DNA of 5,044 nucleotides from a bacterium (GTDB taxonomy: Bacteria > Desulfobacterota > Anaeroferrophillalia > Anaeroferrophillales > Anaeroferrophillaceae): positions 1 to 5,044 of the forward strand of contig JAOZRP010000197.1 in assembly GCA_029940125.1 (NCBI GenBank), read 5' to 3'. This document shows, in pieces, positions 1 through 5,044 of the stretch. Positions within the stretch are counted from its first letter, which is position 1, and every line of letters starts with the position of its first letter. The position numbers and the translations under genes are program-made. The notes under the pieces were generated by a model. The model made no database searches. It was not told where the DNA came from and saw nothing but the letters and a program-made list of their open reading frames with translations.

Positions 1-130
1 AAAACCGTCCTTAAAGCTATAATCGCTGGTATGCGCGAAAATCTATAGCATAAATATTCTTAAAAAATTGTTGGCCGTCAAACAAGAGGCATGCCTAACA
101 AGGAAGAAAGGCAACGGGTAAGTTTGGGGA

Positions 131-150
131 TTGTAGTAAAAAAACTACAA
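131..150. repeat. Perfect 7-bp inverted repeat (hairpin)
   Basis: TTGTAGT (131-137) and ACTACAA (144-150) are perfectly complementary around a loop of six A residues. No T-run follows on the plus strand, so it does not look like an intrinsic terminator in that direction. It could be a protein-binding dyad, part of an RNA structure, or chance in AT-rich DNA. No function is assigned. Confidence 0.4.
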
Positions 151-254
151 AGTAGGTTATCGACTGTACATAGATTTACCATTGTTTGATATTTAAAGGG
201 GTTTTCGAGGTGAGGTCCCCTGCTTTTTCAGGAAAGCCATGCAAAAAAACCTTG

Positions 255-275
255 AAAAACAGTACCTGTTTTTTT
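255..275. terminator. Possible bidirectional intrinsic terminator
   Basis: AAAAACAG (255-262) pairs perfectly with CTGTTTTT (266-273) around a 3-base loop, and the T-run continues to 275. Because the stem begins with A and ends with T, either strand yields a hairpin with a U-rich 3' side. Only two of the eight pairs are G-C, so the stem is weak for a terminator. It could end transcription of a gene lying to the left of the window, or be a chance A/T palindrome. Confidence 0.3.
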
Positions 276-406
276 CGCTTGCCCTCAAAAACTTTTCCCT
301 CCACCGCCTAACTCTTTAAAATCATTTATTTTAATTCCCCAATTTTCATTTTCATTCCATGCGTTCACCGTCCATCCTCATTTCTTTCTTCGAGTTGTCG
401 ACATAT

Positions 407-422
407 ATTACGTAAACGTAAT
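407..422. promoter_or_regulatory. Candidate operator or activator site (16-bp palindrome)
   Basis: ATTACGT (407-413) and ACGTAAT (416-422) form a perfect two-fold symmetric site with a 2-bp centre. A separate 8-bp palindrome, TGTCGACA, lies just upstream at 396-403. The centre is about 135 bp upstream of the -12 element of the sigma-54-like promoter at 536-552, in the range where enhancer-binding activators usually sit. The symmetry is seen directly. The regulatory role and the identity of any binding protein are inference, and I do not recognise the site as that of a named regulator. Confidence 0.4.
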
Positions 423-535
423 CAAAGTTTTTATGATTTCCATTTATGTCATGTACAGTTCCTTTGAGAATCGGTCATTGTCATAGCAACCCATTGTTTT
501 CACAGGGTTTATTTGAAAAAATTAGATTTTTGTAA

Positions 536-552
536 TTGGTATCAATCTTGCT
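536..552 (+). promoter_or_regulatory. Sigma-54-type -24/-12 promoter for gene 1
   Basis: TTGGTATCAATCTTGCT matches the RpoN consensus YTGGCAC-N5-TTGCW. The GG (538-539) and GC (550-551) dinucleotides are exactly ten bases apart, and a complete TTGC block is present. Two of the less conserved bases between GG and the spacer differ (TAT in place of CAC). Transcription would start near 563, leaving a leader of about 48 bases before the ATG at 611. No convincing sigma-70 pair was found in the same interval; the nearest TTG-type -35 candidates have wrong spacing or poor -10 boxes. If real, expression requires an ATP-dependent enhancer-binding activator. Confidence 0.5.
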
Positions 553-598
553 GATTAAACTATGAGAAGAAAGACAAAATCCGTGAAAAACCGTAATC

Positions 599-604
599 GG
601 AGAG
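599..604 (+). promoter_or_regulatory. Ribosome binding site of gene 1
   Basis: GGAGAG lies six bases before the ATG at 611 and resembles the anti-16S core GGAG. It supports 611 as the start, which also places a signal peptide exactly at the N-terminus. Confidence 0.75.
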
Positions 605-610
605 CACGAG

Positions 611-2338
611 ATGAAATATCGAAAAATCATTATTGTTTTTGTTTATGTTTTGTTTGTGGCCTTGTGCGCTGCCCATGCGGCTTCTGCCAGAACCATCATT
701 TTGTCATGGAATCCCAATAGTGAAGGTGATCTGGCGGGATACAAAATATTTGTCGGGCGGGCGAGCCATGATTATGATACAATATATAGCGTTGGCTTGG
801 TAAATGAATATCAATTGAATATAGCCGACGATCAAGCTGACTATTACATCGCTTTGAAAGCTTTTGACAAGAGTATGAATGAAAGTGATTTTTCGGAGGA
901 AGTGGTTGTTAATGCTAAGACTGGCACGGATGAATATCTCGATGATCCGGAAGAGCTTTTGCTTGTCAATCCCCAGGAAAAAGCTCCCGGTGGAGATAAT
1001 TATTTGTGGAAAAGTGTTGCTTTCAATACATACGCGACCCAGGATGTAAAGATATCTCTTGTTGTTTCCACCCATCAAGGAGACAATATTGGCCTGGAGC
1101 TGAATGGTGAAGCCTTTGGTTGGAATAATGGCGTAGCCAGTCTTGTGAGCCCCGATGATGAAGCGAACGGAGCCATAAAAATTATTGAGATATCAAAAAA
1201 ATCACTGCCTGCCGGCAGCAACGTTTTACGCATCTACGCCAATCAAATGCCGACGGTTCACTCCCTTCAGATTGTTGCTGAACAGCCGGCAATCGATATT
1301 TGCCCGATTCGTGGCGCTGCTTGCCTGCCGACGCCTGGTGGCAGTATGGATTACCAGTTCAGCCTTGATAAAGATCAGCTGCTAAAGTTTACTTTCGTGA
1401 GTAATTTGGACAATAATGGCTTCATCAACCTGCAGATTGATGGCAACGATATCGGTGGAATCAGCGCAGCCGACTACCTTGCCGACCCGTCTATTGACCA
1501 GATTATTTCTACTGATCCCCAGCTTCTTCATGCGGGACGTCATACCCTTTCCGTGCAGTTGTCTGACGGGTCAAGTATTAGGCAGTTTGATATGGTCAAG
1601 CTCGGTTCCTATACGAAACAGAATACTATTGTTACTTATGACCTTGGTGAAACGGCCCCTGATGGGGAACGATATTTGTGGAAAACATTGAGATTTTATG
1701 TTCCCAAGGATGGCCGGGTTTGTGTGACAGGGGTTGGCAGTGCTTTACATGCGACCCGAAAAGCGGATCGCAACGATGACAACCTTGTTTTGGTCGTTGA
1801 TGGAGATAATCCGGTTTGGGACCACGATGATCTCAATGGTGATAAAACCAGGGGTTATACCACCAGTTTCGTAAAATCGTATGATCTTGCCGCTGGATGG
1901 CATGAGATCAATGCTTATGTTGACGGAAGCCCTTTCCTGTCATCAGTGAAGATTTCCTTTGCTGATCCCTGTGGCAATATATTGCGATATGTTCAAACTG
2001 AACAAATGGGGAGCAATCTTTTTAACAAGAGAAAAAGTTTTCTTTTTAATCTGTCCGCGGCTGACTCGGAAAAAATTCTTATCAGGATCATCGCTTCCGC
2101 CAGGGCTGCCTGGCAAAACGATAACAACCGGGATGATATCCTGGCGATGGTATTTGATCGAAAGTTCTTTGGCTGGAGTAATGACTTTTCTTTCCACGGC
2201 GCTGATTTGCAGGATGATATTGAAGTTATTGACATTATTATCGATCATGCTTCAGATAAAATGTCGCATTTGTTAAATCTGATTGCCCAGGGAACACCGA
2301 CCATTTATAATGTAACCATCAAGGAATTTAATCCTTAA
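611..2338 (+). CDS. Secreted fibronectin III protein with four tandem beta-rich repeats
   Basis: The product is a 575-residue exported protein of unknown function. Residues 1-26 form a signal peptide: basic start (MKYRKI), long hydrophobic core, small residues ending AHAASA before R27. There is no proper lipobox at C19. Residues 27-101 form a fibronectin type III domain, with 'LSWNPNSEGDLAGYKIF' at the front and 'YYIALKAFDKSMNESDFSEEV' motifs at the back. Residues about 115-573 contain four diverged copies of one beta-rich domain (about 115-224, 230-332, 338-451, 458-573). Each has a 15-residue motif at 157-171, 269-283, 389-403 and 508-522; in copies 1, 3 and 4 it ends in Trp. Asp-rich loops in copies 3 and 4 (for example D404-D411) could bind calcium. 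Four mature Cys residues (231, 238, 371, 454) could form disulfides outside the cytoplasm. No catalytic motif, membrane anchor or sorting signal is visible. Binding or structural work at the cell surface is inference. Confidence 0.93.
   Translation: MKYRKIIIVFVYVLFVALCAAHAASARTIILSWNPNSEGDLAGYKIFVGRASHDYDTIYSVGLVNEYQLNIADDQADYYIALKAFDKSMNESDFSEEVVVNAKTGTDEYLDDPEELLLVNPQEKAPGGDNYLWKSVAFNTYATQDVKISLVVSTHQGDNIGLELNGEAFGWNNGVASLVSPDDEANGAIKIIEISKKSLPAGSNVLRIYANQMPTVHSLQIVAEQPAIDICPIRGAACLPTPGGSMDYQFSLDKDQLLKFTFVSNLDNNGFINLQIDGNDIGGISAADYLADPSIDQIISTDPQLLHAGRHTLSVQLSDGSSIRQFDMVKLGSYTKQNTIVTYDLGETAPDGERYLWKTLRFYVPKDGRVCVTGVGSALHATRKADRNDDNLVLVVDGDNPVWDHDDLNGDKTRGYTTSFVKSYDLAAGWHEINAYVDGSPFLSSVKISFADPCGNILRYVQTEQMGSNLFNKRKSFLFNLSAADSEKILIRIIASARAAWQNDNNRDDILAMVFDRKFFGWSNDFSFHGADLQDDIEVIDIIIDHASDKMSHLLNLIAQGTPTIYNVTIKEFNP
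2283..2311 (+). promoter_or_regulatory. Candidate sigma-70 promoter for gene 2, inside gene 1
   Basis: TTGCCC (2283-2288) and a perfect TATAAT (2306-2311) are separated by exactly 17 bp. The start of transcription would fall near 2318, about 130 bases before the gene 2 start codon and upstream of the hairpin at 2379-2415. The -35 box matches consensus at four of six positions. The match sits within coding sequence for residues 558-567 of gene 1, so it could be incidental. It is, however, the best promoter match found just ahead of gene 2. Confidence 0.45.
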
Positions 2339-2373
2339 AGCAAAGGCGATCAACACCCCTACTTTATGATTTA

Positions 2374-2420
2374 AAAAAACGTACTGCTTGTGGTTCCTGA
2401 TCACAGGCAGTACGTATTTT
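2374..2420 (+). terminator. Strong intrinsic terminator or attenuator hairpin between the two genes
   Basis: The arms 2379-2392 and 2402-2415 pair over 14 bp with a single T-G wobble, around a 9-base loop. The right arm is followed by ATTTTGG, and a run of seven A residues (2373-2379) precedes and overlaps the left arm, so the stem extends with A-T pairs after one mismatch. This is the clearest terminator signature in the window, 40 bases after the stop of gene 1. Its 3' edge lies only 28 bases before the start codon of gene 2. Because of the flanking A- and T-runs it could work on both strands. Confidence 0.75.
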
Positions 2421-2436
2421 GGTTTCTGGAAAAATG

Positions 2437-2440
2437 AGGC
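2437..2440 (+). promoter_or_regulatory. Ribosome binding site that decides the gene 2 start
   Basis: AGGC (in the context TGAGGC) ends eight bases before the ATG at 2449. Two earlier in-frame starts are possible, TTG at 2419 and ATG at 2434. The TTG lies in the T-tract of the terminator hairpin. The ATG at 2434 has only a GGA three bases away. Both would place extra polar residues ahead of a textbook signal peptide that begins MKKFF at 2449. Confidence 0.65.
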
Positions 2441-2448
2441 TGTATACC

Positions 2449-4821
2449 ATGAAAAAATTTTTTTGCTCCATGTTGCTGTTCTTTCTTTGCTTCCATGGAA
2501 TTGCCTTTGCGGAACAATGGCTGCTGGTAACGAATGAAAATGCAATAAAAACCCTCAAAATTGAAGGTGATGCCATTACCCGGACCGGCGGCTTGTTTTC
2601 TAATTATCTGGGGCATGGCATGGCCGTGACCCCTGATGGAAGTTATCTGCTCGCCAGTATCGGCGATGCTCCCTTGTCGTTGGTGGACATATCTGATCCA
2701 GTCAGTCCAAGAATTGCCAGGACTATTCCATTTGCTGATTTTTGGCCGGCTATCATACAGGTTACTCCCGATGGAAGATATGCCATTCTTTGTGATGAAC
2801 TGGGCTTGCAATGGGCTGCTTTCAATTTGGAAACCTTCACTCATACCGGGACGTTTAACTTGCAGGAGAATATAAGCTACATTTCTTCGGTGGCTGTTTC
2901 CGCCAACAATATTTTGATTATGTGTGATCCCTGGGGGCAGCAAGTAATCTATGGCGTTTTTGATCCAGAAGCGGGATTGACTGGCGAAAAGACGGTTCTT
3001 TTGGACTATTTCCCGCAGCAGGTTGTCATTGCTCCCGACGGGAAAACCGTACTGGTTGCCGGGTGGTCAACCATTACTTCCTTTGAAATTACTGACCAGG
3101 GAGAGTTGAAGCAAGTTGATAGCATGGTCAGTGGCAATGCCGGCATCCAGGATATTATTTTTTCAGCGGATGGTTCGCGGTCATATTACAATTCCGTGGA
3201 TTCTTCCCCTGACAGTCTTTCATGGCTTGCCTTGGGAGCAGACAGCTCCATCACGGATTCACACGGTGGCTTTGCGGATCTTCTGAGTGACGTTTCCTGC
3301 GTGTTTACCGACACAAAGACGTTGGCTCTTGCGGCGGATGGCGCAAATTTGTTTGCTGTTAATCCGTGTACCGAGGGGCAGTATTCTGATGAAATTGTAC
3401 GGATAGCCTTGGCGTCAGGAACCAGAACCGCAATAAATCCGCATATGGAGGCAGCCATTAATATTTTCAGCTTTGAATCGGAAGACTCTTCCGGTTCCGG
3501 TTCAGGCGGTGGCAGTGCCGGCGGAGGAGGGCATGGTACGGAATACAAGCTTTATTACCCGCATATTGCCAGTGAATCTCCCTGGGAAACCGAAATTGCC
3601 ATGATCAATCCTACCAGCGAGGAAGTACACGGGGAATTGAAGGCCTATGATTCGCAGGGCACAAGAATTTACCTTCCTGTCAAGGCGGTGACTTTGAGTC
3701 CCCATGGACGCCTGGAAATAGATATTGCCCGTGAATTTACCAATCATGCCGAAATAGCGTATATGACCCTGGGCAGTTCATCGAGCCAGGTTATTGGGTA
3801 TACCAAGTTTGCCAATGCTGAGGCTCAATACCGGGTTGCCGTTCCGGCCGTCAAGGCCAAAGCCGTAAGCACGGGGATTGCCTATATTTCTCACATAGCC
3901 TCAAGCGAGGAGTGGTGGACGGGTATCGCGCTGCTTAATACTGCCGATGAATCAAGATATCTTGCCATTACTTTCGACAACGGGGTGAGAAAATCCGTTG
4001 TTTTAAAGGCCAAAGAACATAAGGTCTTTACTATCCGCAACTTGTTTGATGATGGGAAATGCCATCCGGAAGTCAACTCTGCGGTTATTGCAGGTGCAGA
4101 TGGTGTTATTGGCCTGGAATTGTTTGGCAGTATGAACGCAGCCACGGCCCACTACCTGAGCGGGATTTCCATTACCGATCGCTTAACCACGACCATCTAT
4201 TATCCCCATGTTGCCAGCGACGCCGTTTGGTGGACAGGTATTGTTGCGTATAATCCTTCCTCCATGTTGGATCACCTGACCATAACAGCATATAATAAAG
4301 AAGGTGAATCCTTGGCCGTGATTAACGATAGTGAAAATTTCAATTCCAGTAGCGGGAAATATGTAGGGTTAGTGGCTAACCTGGGATTGCCGGAGGGAAC
4401 CGCCTGGGTGCAGATAGACGCGGATGAAGGCATTACTGGTTTTGAGTTGTTCGGTACCAAGGACCAGTCGCTGCTTGCCGGCTATACCGGGGTTGACATC
4501 GCTACCAGCAAGGGAATATTTCCTAAAATTAAGGATGAGGGATGGACGGGTATTGCCCTGATTAATCCTGGAGATGAAACTGCCACGGTTAAATTATATG
4601 CCAGAAACGACAAGGGAGAAATTATCGAGGAAAGCAGGTATTTCAGCATCGGGAAACACGAGAAGATCGTTACCGCCGATTTAAGGAACGATTTCTTTCA
4701 GGGTCATGATATTGAGGCGGCAACATATATTGACTTTATCTCAGATATTGATCTTGTTGGTTTTCAACTGAATAATGCGGGGAAACTGCTTGATGCCCTG
4801 CCGGCTTCTGGTCACAAATAA
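2449..4821 (+). CDS. Secreted beta-propeller protein with four C-terminal beta repeats
   Basis: The product is a 790-residue exported protein of unknown function, counted from ATG 2449. Residues 1-21 form a signal peptide (MKKFF, hydrophobic core, AFA before E22). Residues about 22-340 resemble a YVTN or LVIVD type beta-propeller. Blade-like units fall near 55-92, 99-138, 143-185, 189-228, 232-275 and 281-321, with N-terminal strands at 22-48 that could close a seventh blade. The characteristic turns are PDG at 62-64, 107-109 and 196-198, and ADG at 240-242 and 297-299. Residues 346-363 are a Gly/Ser linker. Residues 366-782 contain four diverged repeats of about 105 residues. Each opens with [YF]-x-[HK] followed by W-x-T-x-I-x-x-x-[IN]-N (W379, W490, W595, W699), and three share a later 'GxELFG'-like strand. 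No enzyme motif, transmembrane helix or C-terminal sorting signal is seen. Ligand binding or extracellular assembly is inferred; the repeats recall unnamed segments of secreted Desulfobacterota proteins, from memory only. Confidence 0.93.
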   Translation: MKKFFCSMLLFFLCFHGIAFAEQWLLVTNENAIKTLKIEGDAITRTGGLFSNYLGHGMAVTPDGSYLLASIGDAPLSLVDISDPVSPRIARTIPFADFWPAIIQVTPDGRYAILCDELGLQWAAFNLETFTHTGTFNLQENISYISSVAVSANNILIMCDPWGQQVIYGVFDPEAGLTGEKTVLLDYFPQQVVIAPDGKTVLVAGWSTITSFEITDQGELKQVDSMVSGNAGIQDIIFSADGSRSYYNSVDSSPDSLSWLALGADSSITDSHGGFADLLSDVSCVFTDTKTLALAADGANLFAVNPCTEGQYSDEIVRIALASGTRTAINPHMEAAINIFSFESEDSSGSGSGGGSAGGGGHGTEYKLYYPHIASESPWETEIAMINPTSEEVHGELKAYDSQGTRIYLPVKAVTLSPHGRLEIDIAREFTNHAEIAYMTLGSSSSQVIGYTKFANAEAQYRVAVPAVKAKAVSTGIAYISHIASSEEWWTGIALLNTADESRYLAITFDNGVRKSVVLKAKEHKVFTIRNLFDDGKCHPEVNSAVIAGADGVIGLELFGSMNAATAHYLSGISITDRLTTTIYYPHVASDAVWWTGIVAYNPSSMLDHLTITAYNKEGESLAVINDSENFNSSSGKYVGLVANLGLPEGTAWVQIDADEGITGFELFGTKDQSLLAGYTGVDIATSKGIFPKIKDEGWTGIALINPGDETATVKLYARNDKGEIIEESRYFSIGKHEKIVTADLRNDFFQGHDIEAATYIDFISDIDLVGFQLNNAGKLLDALPASGHK

Positions 4822-4843
4822 CTTAGGCCTAAATCAAGCTATT

Positions 4844-4879
4844 AGTGCCTTATCCCTGAAAGGCTGTCACTCTTTTCAG
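4844..4879 (+). terminator. Possible terminator after gene 2
   Basis: Two overlapping hairpins can form about 23 bases after the stop codon. In the first, AGTGCCTT (4844-4851) pairs with AAGG (4860-4863) and CACT (4868-4871) around a 4-base bulge, followed by TCTTTT. In the second, CTGAAAGG (4856-4863) pairs with TCTTTTCAG positions 4872-4879, with one G-T wobble. The first resembles a weak intrinsic terminator. The two cannot form at once. The location supports transcription ending here, but neither structure is strong. Confidence 0.4.
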
Positions 4880-4891
4880 TACCCCCTTGAA

Positions 4892-4984
4892 AGGATGTTC
4901 GGGCTTGGCTCGTAGCGGTATTGGCCGCCGAACGAATCACACGATGTGCCGCGAGAATGAGCGAGAGCCATGCCGGAACATCCT
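4892..4984. repeat. 93-bp GC-rich inverted-repeat element
   Basis: The ends 4892-4911 and 4965-4984 are inverted copies matching at 18 of 20 positions, with a perfect outer 9-mer AGGATGTTC/GAACATCCT. The 53-base interior holds two smaller hairpins, GCGG/CCGC (4915-4918 with 4925-4928) and CACA/TGTG (4938-4941 with 4945-4948), so the whole can fold as a branched stem. A GTAG tetranucleotide (4912-4915) sits at the base of the first inner hairpin, as in REP elements. The GC content is visibly higher than in the flanking DNA and the genes. This fits a dispersed palindromic repeat or small non-autonomous element, or a structured RNA. No transposase is in view, and copy number cannot be judged from one window. 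Confidence 0.6.
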
Positions 4985-4995
4985 GATATCCTGAT
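4980..4995. repeat. Tandem 8-bp direct repeat ATCCTGAT x2
   Basis: ATCCTGAT occurs at 4980-4987 and again, with no gap, at 4988-4995. The first copy overlaps the last five bases of the right arm of the 93-bp inverted repeat, so the duplication sits exactly at its edge. It may come from slippage or from the ends of an inserted element. The left edge of the inverted repeat has no third copy. Confidence 0.6.
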
Positions 4996-5002
4996 TTGGG
5001 TT

Positions 5003-5027
5003 GCGGGCGCCAAGCCCGCCTTGGTTT
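5003..5027 (+). terminator. GC hairpin with short T-tail at the right edge
   Basis: GCGGGC (5003-5008) pairs perfectly with GCCCGC (5014-5019) around a GCCAA loop and is followed by CTTGGTTT. The stem is strong but short and the T-run is poor, so terminator function is uncertain. The right half of this hairpin is also a perfect 10-base complement of 4900-4909, inside the neighbouring inverted repeat, so this structure and the other compete. Confidence 0.35.
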
Positions 5028-5044
5028 AATGATTACATACTATT

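Larger units (their letters stand above)
1..610. other. 610-bp gene-free upstream region
   Basis: I see no credible coding region here: both strands are broken by frequent stops and the base composition is AT-rich. The stretch holds a nested inverted repeat at 16-49 (GCTATA/TATAGC, with CGC/GCG inside), perfect short hairpins at 131-150 and 316-334, a U-tailed hairpin at 255-275, a pyrimidine-rich tract at about 282-390, a 16-bp palindrome at 407-422 and a sigma-54-like promoter at 536-552. A region this long ahead of a single secreted-protein gene, with a promoter class that needs remote activators, fits a regulatory region. The first 250 bases may be the 3' flank of a gene outside the window. 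Confidence 0.6.

Noticed and set aside
88..98. GGCATGCC palindrome overlapping GCCTAAC, which looks like the R'' box of an integron attC site; a second GCCTAAC occurs at 306-312.
   Set aside because: No GTTRRRY partner box lies at a suitable distance downstream of either copy, there is no long imperfect palindrome between them, and no cassette-like gene is present. A 7-base match is easily due to chance.
1..250. Possible cyclic di-GMP (GEMM) riboswitch in the left flank, suggested by the likely lineage and the purine-rich stretch.
   Set aside because: The conserved GGGCAAACC, GGGACGCAAAGCC and GGTAGCGGGGTTACC-type blocks are not present.
164..458. CTGTACAT (164-171) and its reverse complement ATGTACAG (451-458) as a long-range inverted repeat or SOS-type boxes.
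   Set aside because: Only eight bases match across 280 bp of AT-rich DNA, with no extension of the arms and no full SOS box spacing.
562..720. A 52-residue plus-strand frame starting with an ATG just ahead of gene 1, Arg/Lys-rich then Cys-rich.
   Set aside because: It overlaps the start of gene 1 in another frame, has no ribosome binding site, and its ATG coincides with the predicted transcription start. It also runs through the signal peptide code of gene 1.
704..1078. A 124-codon open frame on the minus strand inside gene 1, and similar antisense frames at 1943-2248, 2401-2943 and 3186-3548.
   Set aside because: All lie opposite clearly coding sequence with recognisable domains. Their products show no domain or signal features, and the one at 3186-3548 owes its Pro-rich start to the complement of the Gly/Ser linker.
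2419..2448. Longer versions of gene 2 starting at TTG 2419 or ATG 2434.
   Set aside because: The TTG lies in the T-run of the terminator hairpin, and the ATG at 2434 has poor ribosome binding site spacing. Both bury the signal peptide behind a polar extension.
4823..4832. Perfect 10-bp palindrome TTAGGCCTAA directly after the gene 2 stop codon.
   Set aside because: It is short, has no loop or T-tract, and has no second copy in the window. A terminator or binding-site claim cannot be supported.

Overview
This 5,044-base window is AT-leaning DNA of moderate GC content. It carries two large genes, both on the plus strand, each encoding a signal-peptide-bearing multidomain protein with no recognisable catalytic site. 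The domain types suggest a Gram-negative anaerobe of the Desulfobacterota (the former Deltaproteobacteria). They are a fibronectin III module of the 'DLAGYKIF...ESDFSEEV' kind, a YVTN-like propeller, and repeats opening with 'YYPHIAS...WTGIALINP'. A plausible sigma-54 promoter fits that reading. The taxonomic placement is inference from sequence style, not from a marker gene.

Layout. Positions 1-610 hold no convincing gene. They contain several small hairpins, a perfect 16-bp palindrome (407-422), and a sigma-54-type -24/-12 element (536-552) placed to drive the first gene. Gene 1 (611-2338, 575 aa) is a signal peptide, one fibronectin III domain and four diverged copies of a beta-rich domain of about 115 residues. 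Positions 2339-2448 hold a strong terminator-type hairpin followed by the ribosome binding site of gene 2. A candidate sigma-70 promoter lies inside the 3' end of gene 1. Gene 2 (2449-4821, 790 aa) is a signal peptide, a probable seven-bladed beta-propeller, a Gly/Ser linker and four diverged copies of a beta-rich repeat of about 105 residues. Positions 4822-5044 hold a possible terminator, then a GC-rich 93-bp inverted-repeat element, a tandem 8-mer and another hairpin. This tail is more GC-rich than its surroundings and looks like a dispersed palindromic element or structured RNA rather than ordinary spacer.

The two proteins share a plan: export, one recognisable adhesion or scaffold module, then four tandem copies of a poorly characterised beta domain. 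They probably act together or in parallel outside the cytoplasm, in surface display, matrix or ligand binding. This is inferred from architecture; no enzyme, secretion machinery or partner gene lies in the window. I found no complete new defence or mobile system. The items most worth a second look are the repeat domains, the terminator that lies between the best gene 2 promoter and its start codon, and the structured element at the right end.
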